A program made the position numbers and the translations under genes. The notes beneath the pieces were generated by a model. It saw only the letters and a list, made by a program, of their open reading frames with translations, ran no database searches and was not told the DNA's origin. Shown piece after piece: positions 35,009 through 45,164 of a DNA stretch of 64,000 nucleotides. Source of the DNA: Viscum album (Eukaryota > Streptophyta > Magnoliopsida > Santalales > Viscaceae); contig OY728130.1 in the NCBI GenBank assembly GCA_963277665.1, positions 1,364,298,393-1,364,362,392 on the forward strand, read 5' to 3'. Each line of letters opens with the position of its first letter. Position 1 is the first letter of the stretch.

Positions 35009-38000
35009 TTAGGAGACTAATTTAGTGTTTTCCCACGTCCCTTCATCATGATCGGTACGTACTGCATGCACTATGTCTGTCTTATATTCATTGTAATCAT
35101 CTGAAAATTGCATAATAGATGAATAACGCTCATGTAAATCACTAGCATCATCAGAATCATCATCATCACCCAAATGATATCTTTTCCCTTGCAAAACAAC
35201 TGACCACTGATCATTCGACGGATCAATGACATAAAATACTTGTTTTGCATGTGTCGCCAAGATAAATGGTTCCTCATTGTGATTAAATCTTTTCAAATCA
35301 ACCAGTTTAAACCCATATTCATCATGTTTCACGCCACTATTACTATCAACCCAATTGCACTTAAAAATAGTGACTCGAAATTTAATATAATCAATTTCCC
35401 ATATGTCTTCAATAACTCCAAAATATGATGTTGATGCAGAAATTGGGTTTTTATCTTTGGCACTCGAAAAATGCACTGCTTCAGCGAATACCATCACACC
35501 ACTATTCTGAACGGTACTCTTGTCATCCAGGTTTTTTGTGTAAAATGTGTAGCCATTGATATCAAAACCAGACCAAGTGATCACATTAAAAGATGGTCCC
35601 CCTGATAACCACTTCAATGTTTCTGATACAGATATATCTGAGGTGACTTTCTCTTTAAACCATGAAACAAATGTCTTCTTATGCTCAATCATCAACCACT
35701 TTTCATTTCTTTTCTGATATCGTAACTTTAATTCAGCAATATGTGAGGATATATATGGTTGAACCTCATCTGTGTTGTTCAAAATGTATAAATGTGCTTG
35801 CATCACTTCATCACGTGGAATGAACTTTACCTTTAAGCCTCGAACCCCTCTACCTTCTCTGTCAACTGTCATATGTCGAGATAGAGGGAGACCAATATGC
35901 TCCACTTCATTCAAATAATCAGTACAGAACTCAATCACCTCTTCTGATACATATTTTTGAACAATAGAGGCCTCTGGTCGATAAGGATTTTTAACATATC
36001 CTTTCAAAATTTTCATATATCTTTCAAAAGGATACATCCATCTTAAATAAACAGGCCCACACATTCTTATCTCACGCACCAAATGAACCAATAGATGAAC
36101 CATTATATCAAAAAATGTGGGTGGGAAATACATTTCTAGTTGACAAAGAATAAGAGTTGCTTCATTCTCCAACAAATCTAACAAATTTTGATCAACGACT
36201 TTGCTACAAATGGATTTAAAGAAATTACATAACCTGATGATTGTCTTCCTGACAGCTTTCGGTAATATACCACGCACTGCTACTGGTAGAATTTGTTGCA
36301 TTAACACATGACAATCATGTGATTTCATACCTATTAATTTACAATCCTTCAATGACACAAAATTACTCACATTTGAAGAAAAACCACTGGGTACTTTAAT
36401 ACCATGAAGACACTGACAAAAATTCATCTTTTCAATCTTGCTTAATGTGTGACAAGCCGGAGGTAAATATGTTCTTTTTCCTTTCACAGCGGGAGCTAAC
36501 TCCAAACGTATTCGCATTAACATCAAGTCCAATCTAGCATGTAATCCATCTTTTGTCTTTCCTTTTATGTCTAACAAAGTTCCAATCAAACTATCACATA
36601 TGTTTTTCTCAACATGCATAACATCAATGTTATGTTTTATCTCTAAAAATCTCCAATAAGGTAGTTTGAAAAAAATAGACTGCTTCTTCCAGATATGTTT
36701 TTGTAAACCAGAACTTTTTCTCTTTCCGAATGTTGAATCAATATCTTTCACTCTGTCATAATATTCTTCAGCTGACAATGGTTGAGGGGGGAGGTTGTAT
36801 TCTTGTAAACCGTTAAATGCTTTTCTCAATCTACGATAAGGATGATCAATTCGCAAAAATCTTCGATGTCCCATGTACACTGTCTTTCTTCCATTCTGCA
36901 ATTGATAATATGAAGTTTGTTCTTCACAAATTGGACATGCTTTATGTCCCTTAACACTATATCCAGATAAGTTTCCATACGCAGGAAAGTCGTTTATAGT
37001 GAACATTATCATAGCACGCAAAAGAAAATACTCTTTCTTGTATGCATCGAAAACTGTAACACCTTTCTCCCATAGCAGTTTTAAATCCTCAATCAATGGT
37101 GTAAGATACACATCAATATCATTTCCTGGTTGTTTTGGTCCAGAAATCATCAAGCTCATCATAACATATTTTTTCTTCATACATAGATGTGGGGACAAGT
37201 TGTAAAGTACCAGCAAAACAGGCCATGAACTATGTTGGCTACTGAGGCTCCGATATGGATTCATTCCATCAGTACACAATCCCATTCTGAGATTTCTAAC
37301 TTCACTTCCAAAATCATGAAATTTTTTATCAAAACTCTTCCACTGTGGTGAATCGGCCGGGTGACGTAAGTTACCATCAGAAATGCGCTCATCTGAATGC
37401 CATCTTAACCTTTTTGCATCATTTGAATTTGCAAATAGACGCTTCAAACGAGGAATAATTGGAAGGTACCAAAATGCTTTAGATGGAGTTTTGATTTTGG
37501 TACCTAAAAATAAACCAGAATTGAATTATCAGAATTGTTTGAAAAAAATATTGGATGATATCATTGGAAAGTAAAAAAATTGATTTTTCATAACGTTACA
37601 TGACATCACCTGAAAATGAATCTGAGTTGACTTTCTCATCCATCTTATAGCGCGATGTTCCACATGTAGGACAACTTGATAAATGTTCATTTTCTTTCCT
37701 ATATAGTACACAATCATTGGGGCAAGCATGTATCTTTTTATACCCCAATCCCATTGGGCATAATATTTTCTTCGCCTCATAATTGGAATCTGGAAGCCCA
37801 TTGCCTTCTGGAAGAAGCTCTTTTAAAAGCTCAAGTAAACTGGAGAAACTTTTATCACTCCACCCATTTTTTGCTTTTAAGTTAACTAATCTCAAAACTG
37901 CTGATAACACTGTATATTTACTGCAACCTGGGAATAATGGTTTCTCATAATCTCCATACAATCGTTCAACAGTTGGTGTTTTTTCGATGGTTTCAACACC

Positions 38001-38309
38001 TAAATCATGAATTAATTCTTCAATACGATCCTCTGCCTCATTATGAATATCGTCATCAACATTGGATGTTGAATTTTCAGTTCTTTCACCATGCAAGATC
38101 CAACGTGTATAATTAAGGCTAAAACCATAACAAATGAGATGATCTTTGATTTCTCTGAAGTTTAACTTTCTCATATTTACACACTTCACACATGGACAGA
38201 AAATCAAATCAATATTTTGATTATGCCGTTTAGCAAATTCCAAAAAATTGTCAACTCCTCTTTCATATTCACTAGTAGTTCTTCGTAGATAAATCCAATT
38301 ATGATCCAT
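35009..38309 (-). CDS. TNP2: TNP2-type transposase of CACTA-1
   Basis: Two exons, 38309-37610 and 37503-35009, separated by a 106-bp GT-AG intron whose removal keeps the frame; product 1,064 residues. Start MDHNWIYLRR is the usual start of the transposase-associated N-terminal domain (Transpos_assoc, residues about 1-80, with 'CPCVKCVN' and 'WILHGE'). The central Transposase_21/tnp2 domain spans about 280-545. Likely catalytic acidic residues are Asp312 (CTDGMNPY), Asp405 (NDFPAYGNLSG) and Glu532 (IDVMHVEKN). DUF4218 covers about 650-765 and DUF4216 about 895-1000. The C-terminus is acidic. It would bind and cut the element's ends together with the TNPA-like partner encoded just downstream on the same strand. 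All family motifs are present and no stop or frameshift interrupts the two exons, so it may be active. Confidence 0.92.
37504..37609 (-). other. Intron of the TNP2 gene
   Basis: Minus-strand donor CAG|GTGATG at 37,610/37,609 and acceptor TTTTTAG|GTACC at 37,504/37,503. The first exon is 700 nt, so the split codon is completed by the first two bases of exon 2. Without splicing the frame meets a stop within the intron. Confidence 0.85.
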
Positions 38310-40242
38310 TAATACCTGATATCACAATATAATTGATGAATATATTAAAACATAAAAACATTTAAATATCTATCAGATAAATTGTAAACAAAAACATATT
38401 CCATAAAAACTATTGATAATCAGATAAAAGACATCAAATATGAAACACGTTTACAAATATAGTAAACAGTTAATTTTAATATTATATACATGTGTGTTAT
38501 ATTGAAATACAAGGACAAAATGGTTAAATCAAAGGTTTCATTTTTTGAAAATAAAGTTCCATGATATAAATATTATATGAATGACATACAAGATAATATG
38601 ATTTCTCACTATGACTACTATTGATCACACTATATTTATTTTTTTATTCATTTGATGTAACATGAATGAATCATGGAAAACTTAATGTGAAAAATAGTGC
38701 AATAACTATCCTTATTTAAAACAATGTGTATTAAAACACACATGTGGAACTCGATTAACAAAACTACTTGTGGGATTTGAAGAGTCATTAAAACTATTCA
38801 AAAGGGCTCCATATGGTTGGCCTAACTATGGGGGATAGACCTATAGCTACAAATCTTCATCCACCATCACCCCAATATTAAGTGAACCCCCAAATAGATT
38901 ACACATCATTGGTAATTCAATCATCATTTTTATATCAAACACATAAAACCAATCAAAATCAATATCAAAATCCAACAATAAATCCTAGAATTACATAAAC
39001 ACTCAAGGATTCAAATGGAAAAGATATTATGACACTTTTCCCAATGTGTAGCACTAGATTTTTTATAACCTATATCCATAATAACATTATAATGCCAAAT
39101 AACAAAGGGAACTTGGAAACCCAAACCCTCTGAAAAATCTTGGTTTTGATACCATTTTCATGAACCAACCCAAGATATCTATCCATTAAACACCTAAACT
39201 AGACCATGACATACTTGAGGGGAGTACCTAATCCTCATAGACTAACAATAAGCATTATAGGCATCTAAAACAATCACTAGGTATGATTTCACCCATTAAT
39301 CATAGTGTAATTAACATCATATTTCTATCAGAAATCTGAAATGACCTATCCATAGGTTATACATCAACACAAAATTTGAATCAGTAGAAATAATATAAAG
39401 AATAACTATAAATAGATATAAACTAATTCCCTCAATACACTTCATCTCCTAAATCACCTAGTCCTCACAAAAGTAATTCAATACACTTTTAACCATAATT
39501 TTAAGTAGTAAAAACATCATTTAAATGGAAAAAATTTACACATATTCTATTTAAATAAATCCGTAAAAAACCTATAATAGGCACACTTGGGATAATTTGA
39601 TAAGTAAAACAATAACTGAGCTCAAGTCCCCACTAATCACTAACCCAAACTGAAACAGAATGCATCCTAAGAGGGAAAAAGAACTGGATAAGATCCTAAA
39701 ACTGAAATGTAGATAAACATGAGTATACAAATACTAATTAGGCCACTACTCACCTTACAAAATTTCTAACTTTTAATTAAAGCCCCTTTTAATCTAGTTT
39801 GAAATAAAATAAAATAAAATCTTACATAATTATTTAAAATCCAACATAATATAAAATCTTACATAATTATTCAACCCGAATTGAGATGTTAAATCCAAAC
39901 TGCGACCGGTATAATTACTTCCAAAAACAAACAATATCAAATCTACACCAACAATGATAATACAAACAAAAAATAATGATAAATTACAACTAAAATCTAA
40001 CCAATAATCCAAATCACGCAAAATAGGGTTATTGATAAAGAAATAAACAATGGGATATGAAACAAGAGATAAATAGGAAGAACACATACCCAAAATCGTG
40101 CAGACGACAAAAAACCTTCAACAATGGCCGTTCAAGATCGCAAATCAAGTTCGAAGGTCGTCGGGAGTCCGAAGCGCCGCAGCGGAACTCGATTTCGACG
40201 GACGAACAAAATGAGGGTTTCTGTCCGTGAATATTTTTAAAA
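38310..40242. other. Non-coding 5' region of CACTA-1
   Basis: AT-rich sequence between the TNP2 start and the right palindrome array. No credible frame. It should contain the promoter and untranslated leader of TNP2 on the minus strand, but I cannot single out a TATA box or leader introns. Confidence 0.5.
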
Positions 40243-40648
40243 GACTTTTCGCGTCGGTTTTCATTAAAACCGACGCGAAATATATTTTTTTTATGAGTTT
40301 CGGCGTCGGTTTTCATGAAAACCGACGCGGAAAATATAGTTGAAGAGGTTTTCCGCGTCGGTTTTTCTACAAACCGACGCGGAAAACCGATTAAAACAGG
40401 ATTTTCCGCGTCGGTTTTTAGAAAAACCGACGCGGAAAACCTCTTCGACTATATTTTCCGCGTCGGTTTTCATGAAAACCGACGCGGAAAATCCGGTCGA
40501 AGAGGTTTTCCGCGTCGGTTTTTAGAAAAACCGACGCGAAAAAAAAAACATAATTATTTTTGGCGTCGGTTTTGTGTAAAACCGACGCCAAAAATTCCCC
40601 GCATATACTATTCGCGTCGGTTTTTAAAAAACCGACGTTATTACGACG
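40243..40648. repeat. Right subterminal palindrome array of CACTA-1
   Basis: Eight palindromes of the same types as at the left end, for example TTTTCCGCGTCGG...CCGACGCGGAAAA. Several hairpin arms are perfect. Small open frames across this array on both strands only reflect the repeated sequence and are not genes. Confidence 0.85.
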
Positions 40649-40659
40649 ACGTTAAAGCC

Positions 40660-40675
40660 CGTATTTCCACTAGTG
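40660..40675. repeat. Right terminal inverted repeat of CACTA-1
   Basis: Ends TATTTCCACTAGTG. Its complement starts CACTAGTGGAAATA and matches the left end at most of the first 14 positions. CGT follows. Confidence 0.9.
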
Positions 40676-40678
40676 CGT
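40676..40678. other. CGT target-site duplication, right
   Basis: Matches CGT at 29,800-29,802; see the left copy. Confidence 0.9.
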
Positions 40679-41977
40679 GGATCTTTCCGAAGCCACTACT
40701 CTAATTCTACCCCTGCTAGCAATGTGTATGAAGCAGAAACTCGTGGTAGAGCCCTTCAGCGAGCTCAAAAATAACAAGCAAGTTCTTCTGCAAATGGCCA
40801 ACTCAGTCTTGGCACAGTTATTTTGGAAGACCGATTGAAGGTTACATCTTCTTTATCTCATCAAGTAAATGGATCTAATTGGTCTAATCTTCCAAAACCA
40901 AGGATGTGGCCAACTTCTATCCCAATACAAGATGCATCAGCTTCCAAAGCATCTGCTTCCAAGGTACCTGCTAAACCTCATATTCTTGTTGGGAAACGCA
41001 GACCTCTAGATCAAAAGTATGATATATTGAAACACTTGGCTCAAGTACCAGCCAAGTTATCAATTTCGGATGCTTTGAATCTGTCAAAAGATCTTCGGGA
41101 AGCACTCATCGAAGCTTTGTCAAGTCCTCAGGAGTTTGAAGCTGAAATTGCTGCAGCTGAAGTCTATCACATAGAGAATAATCCTGCAGAATGCCATGCA
41201 GTGATATATTTTACTGATAAAGATGAATATGATGTTGTGCATGGGCACATAAAACCTCTCTACTTATCTGGGAAAGTCAATGGTGTAGATATCCGAAGAG
41301 TTTTCATTGACAATGGTTCAGGAGTCAACCTCATGCTCATTCGTACACTTCGTCGATTGGGCCTCACGGAATCTGATTTATCTCCTTCTACCATGATGTT
41401 ACAAGGATATGATAAAAATGAACAAGAACCACTGGGTGAAGTTACACTCAGAACCCAGTTTGGAGATCTTGTATCCAATTCGGATTTCATGATTGTTGAT
41501 CAAGACTCATCTTCCAACGTCTTGCTTGGAAGACCCTGGCTACATCAGCATGCAGCTATTCCTTCATCATACCATCAATGTCTCAAATACTGTTTCAATG
41601 GTCAAGTTGGAACATTTTATGGTGATAAGGCCTCATTCAAGACATGTGAGTCTCAATACATTGAGGCAGAATTTTATCACATGAAGGGAAGAGAAAAATC
41701 TACAATGAATGAAATTACCAAAGTTAATGCTCCATATGGTTTGGAGAAAATTCCAATAAATCCATTTACACATGTGAGTACAGATTATGTGTTACATATC
41801 AGTCAAATTGACAAAATAGGCCCAAATCAAAATACTCTTATGGAAAGATCCATAATGTCAATTACGGCAGTTGAGCCAGAAAACATGGGAGAAATTGGTA
41901 ACCTACCAAACAGTGATGAAAGCAGAAGTGGTGACGTCTTCGTTTCATCTGCTGAAATCCAACAGGTCTATACTTAG
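40679..41977 (+). pseudogene. Aspartic protease (retropepsin-like) part of the gag-protease frame
   Basis: The frame resumes after CACTA-1 in the same phase, with a TAA at 40,772 and then open to the TAG at 41,975. The retropepsin fold is recognisable: 'VFIDNGSGVNLM' (about 41,300) carries the catalytic Asp in an Asp-Asn-Gly-Ser loop instead of the usual Asp-Ser/Thr-Gly, as in several plant Ty3-type elements. 'ATMMLQGYDKNE'-like flap residues follow near 41,390 and 'NVLLGRPWLHQ' near 41,520, the usual second-strand motif. The enzyme would mature gag. No reverse transcriptase, RNase H or integrase follows, so the element is non-autonomous. Confidence 0.8.
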
Positions 41978-41999
41978 TCAATCAGGCCAGAAGATGTCC

Positions 42000-42900
42000 C
42001 CGCAACATGACACTAAACTGTGCGGCACCTGTTCGTCCTTGCTATATGACGTTAAACTATACAGCAATGGTCTAGTATGACCTTAAACTGCAACTTCTTC
42101 CAACATGAAGTTAAACTGTATAAAAGCACCAGAATGTCCCCGCAACATGACACTAAACTGTGCGGCACCAGTTCGTCCTTGAAATATGACGTTAAACTAT
42201 ACAGTAATGGTCCAGTATGACCTTAAACTGCAACAACGTCCAACATGACGTTAAACTGTAGGAAAGTCCCTTACATCCGGAAAGACGTTAAACTACATAA
42301 GCACTTAATAGTCCAGTATGACATTAAACTGCACCATTCACGGTCCATGCATATGACCTTAAACTATTCGCACTTTTGTCCAAAATGATGCTAAACTATA
42401 GAAAAGAAGATGTCCCCGCAACATGACACTAAACTATGCAGCACCATTTCGTCCTTGCTATATGACATTAAACTATACATCAATGGTCCAGTATGACCTT
42501 AAACTGCAACTTTGTCCCACACGATGTTAAACTGTGAAAAATTTCCCTAAACCGTCCAGCATGTCCTTAAACTGCATTATCCTTGGTCCATGCATATGAC
42601 CTTAAACTATTCACACTTTCTTCCAACATGACATAAATGGTTTGTTATTTTGTCCTTACTGCATGACATTAAACTGCACAGTCTCCCTTTCGTCCAATAT
42701 GATGTTAAACTGTATTGTCCCCATCGTCCTAACTACATGACGCTAAACTGTACAGAAAGTCCTAGATATGTCCTACATGACATTAAACTGTTATTTTTTC
42801 CCTGCTACATGACACTAAACTGTACAGCACCAATAGTCCTAATGCAAGACTTTAAACTAGATTGTCCCTTTTTTATGTCCTACATGACATTAAAATATGC
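42000..42900 (+). repeat. Degenerate ~35-bp array with the core ATGACNTTAAACT
   Basis: About 26 copies of a core reading ATGAC, two variable bases, TAAACT(G/A) occur in 900 bp, mean spacing about 35 bp, most preceded by GTCC. Longer sub-units (for example 42,000-42,115 and 42,133-42,250) repeat as blocks of three to four cores. Four isolated cores occur further right (43,255-43,715). It is not coding: short frames here are by-products of the repeat. Confidence 0.8.
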
Positions 42901-42919
42901 ATTGTTAAGGTTGTTGTTA

Positions 42920-43800
42920 CCTCTTTTTTCTCACACCGAGTATGACTCACGTGAGCTTAGAGGAAACCTCAACCGTAACACTCTCTTTGGACCGCTAACC
43001 ATGTATAAGTCCCAACAAACAACATTTTTTATTAGATCATTGTCCCCAAGAACAACTTGATCATTAATTCATTCTTTAATTGAACTACACTGACTTTGAT
43101 CCTTGCCCTCCAGGCTGGGTATGTAGGCAACCTCCCAGGGTTCAAACCCGAAAACAATCTCTTCACATCGGTTCACCGCCATCTTATATGATGTTGATTC
43201 GTGAAACCGCACCTAGAATCAATATCTTTACATTGATTCACTTTCGTCCTTGTTATATGACGTTAAACTATGCAACACTTTTGTCCATTATGACAATAAA
43301 CTACAATATTCTTTGATTTCCTCATTTGAGAGAGAACTATTATTGACATTGATTTTTCAATCATGGTTTTCATTTTCAAAAGACTACGTGCATACATGGT
43401 AATGCCTAAACTTTTTATCTTAGGTTAAACCATCATTGCACTAAAGTCCCCTTTCACCCTTCACATGTACGAACCAAATTTGTACAAAGGGTAGTTCTAG
43501 AACTACGTGGACTTGATTCCCATCCCTATGGGATACGTAGGAACATTAGAGTATCCCTCGAATCCAGTCCCAAGTCTTTTGGGCCTAACCCCAAATTTCA
43601 CTTTCAGTCCCTTGGCTGAAAAGTCCTCATGAAAACACACACTGTGTATTCATTATTATGGTCCGAATTATATGACCCTAAACTAAGATCACTCATACTT
43701 TCGTCCTGCACGACGTTAAACTGCATTTCAAGAACTACGTATGGCATGATTCTCATTCTTATGAGATACGTAGTGAAGTCCAAAATTTCAATTCTGGACC
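42920..43800 (+). repeat. LTR-like R/U5 modules from a related element
   Basis: CACACCGAGTATGACTCACG and GTGAGCTTAGAGG at 42,930-42,963 matches CACACCGAGCATGACTCACG in LTR-A (20,964). Three boxes of the form CTACGT...ACGTAG (43,501-43,541, 43,734-43,772 and a weaker one near 43,110) match the ACTACGTGG...GGATACGTAGG box in LTR-A (21,058-21,099). As in the LTR, they follow a tandem array. This looks like a piece of a related LTR captured inside the element body. Confidence 0.6.
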
Positions 43801-43944
43801 CAGCCACAACATGATTATGGTTATCATTGACCTATGTATCTCTATATACATTAGAAAATACCCATATTTAGGTGTTATAATCCTAACCTTAAATATTTTC
43901 AGATCTTCATAACCCTTTTCATGACTTCTAGTCACAAAAATGTC

Positions 43945-44640
43945 AAACTTCTGAGAATTCTTTTGCCTAACTATGCAGCATGTGCCCATAGGTGGCCTTG
44001 CATAAATAGTCCACATAACAGACTTGTTAGCCAAAAGATACTATTTTATTTATCTATGCATCCAATGCCCTTAGGTGGACCTTCATAATTCAACCCCTAA
44101 TGGGTTTGTTAAATAATGGTAACTTTATTCTTGGGAAGAATTCCTCTTTTGTCCTTATTTGTCTTAAACGACAGTATGTGAGGATCCGCAAAAAAATAGC
44201 CATCCTTAACATATTTGTCCCATATCCTTTTTCATGATCTGAAAGTATTCAAGTCTACGGTTTATTCTTCTTCCCTACGTTTGGGTCAGACCTTCGTAGG
44301 AGTGATATTCATCCAGTTCTTCGATATTCTTGTTCAGAAATATCTTCTCCATATTCAAGTACCTCTTTCCATACAACAAACTCTATACTTTAGAAAATTT
44401 GAATCTCTATAAACATTCACTGGCTTTTAGCACTAGGAAAGTAAATTTTTGAGAGTTCTTTTCGCCTGACTATGCAGCACATGCCCATAGGTAGCCTTGC
44501 ATAAACAGTCCACATAACAGACTTGTCAGCCGAAAGATACTATTTATTTGACCATGCATCCAATGCCCATAGGTGGCCCTGCATATTTCAACCCCCTAAT
44601 GGGTTTTGTTAAATAATAGTAACTTCATTCTTGGAAACTA
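43945..44640. repeat. Pair of direct repeats 499 bp apart
   Basis: A segment of about 190 bp starting near CTATGCAGCA at 43,971 recurs at 44,470, including CCCATAGGTGGCC, CACATAACAGACTTG and AACCCCCTAATGGG. Within each copy two similar sub-units of about 75 bp (both with ATGCCC(A/T)TAGGTGG) lie side by side. No gene seen here or on to 45,160. Confidence 0.75.
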
Positions 44641-45164
44641 CTTCTTCTAATGCCTTTTAGCTCTTTTTCATATCATTCCTCAGATTTAAATATTCTTAAG
44701 CCATATTTTACATATTTTCTCTCATACTTGAGTATGGTAATAAGTTTTCAGATAAATTTTCAAGGAATTGAATCAATTTTAATCCATTTTGGTCAAAGAT
44801 ATTTCGACCTTAAACATTATCCCCTTTATGTATGGTATGCATGACTTTAAATTGCCCACAAAAGACAAAGGAACTATGAATAAAAGTCAAGTTCCAGCTC
44901 ACTAAATATACATTTTTTGTATTATTTAGGTAATATTGAGAAATTAAAAGATTCAAAGTTTGTAGGGTTATTTGTAATAATCCTAGTAAAAATCAAACTA
45001 TGCTTACTAAGCCCATTGGCTTAAGTAAATTTGAAGCAGGTAATGAAAGAATGCAAGTACAAATGATTGAAGACGAAAGTGTCTTTCATTGATACACAAG
45101 AGATAGAAAGACATCCGCAGACTGGAGTCTCTTCTCTTTTTCAATAATTATAGAAGATTGTCAA

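Larger units (their letters stand above)
29803..40675 (-). mobile_element. CACTA-1: complete En/Spm-type DNA transposon
   Basis: 10,873 bp, bounded by CACTAGTGCAAAAACAC on the left and the complement of CACTAGTGGAAATACGG on the right. The terminal inverted repeat is about 13-15 bp with a few mismatches, flanked by a perfect CGT duplication. Arrays of palindromes lie just inside both ends. Two minus-strand spliced genes, TNP2 and a TNPA-like/ULP1 fusion, fill the interior, both fully open after splicing. The element's 5' end is therefore its right end. It is inserted into the gag-protease frame of the Ty3-type element. Intact ends, target duplication and genes together suggest a recent insertion and possible autonomy; activity cannot be judged from sequence alone. 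Confidence 0.93.

Noticed and set aside
39140..39180. TTTTGATACCATTTTC resembling the complement of a retroelement primer site
   Set aside because: No LTR boundary or paired repeat beside it; it lies in the non-coding part of CACTA-1 and the match is short.
40291..40704. Arg-rich frames on both strands with repeated 'RRGKS/DAEN' units
   Set aside because: They translate the palindrome array of CACTA-1; the same motif on both strands shows it is a palindrome effect.
42650..43316. Frames of 136 and 78 codons with repeated 'YMTLNC'
   Set aside because: They translate the TAAACT repeat array; the repeated peptide reflects the DNA repeat.
41978..45160. Possible reverse transcriptase or integrase remnant
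   Set aside because: No YADD-like, RNase H or zinc-finger/DDE motif seen on the plus strand; the region is repeats only.
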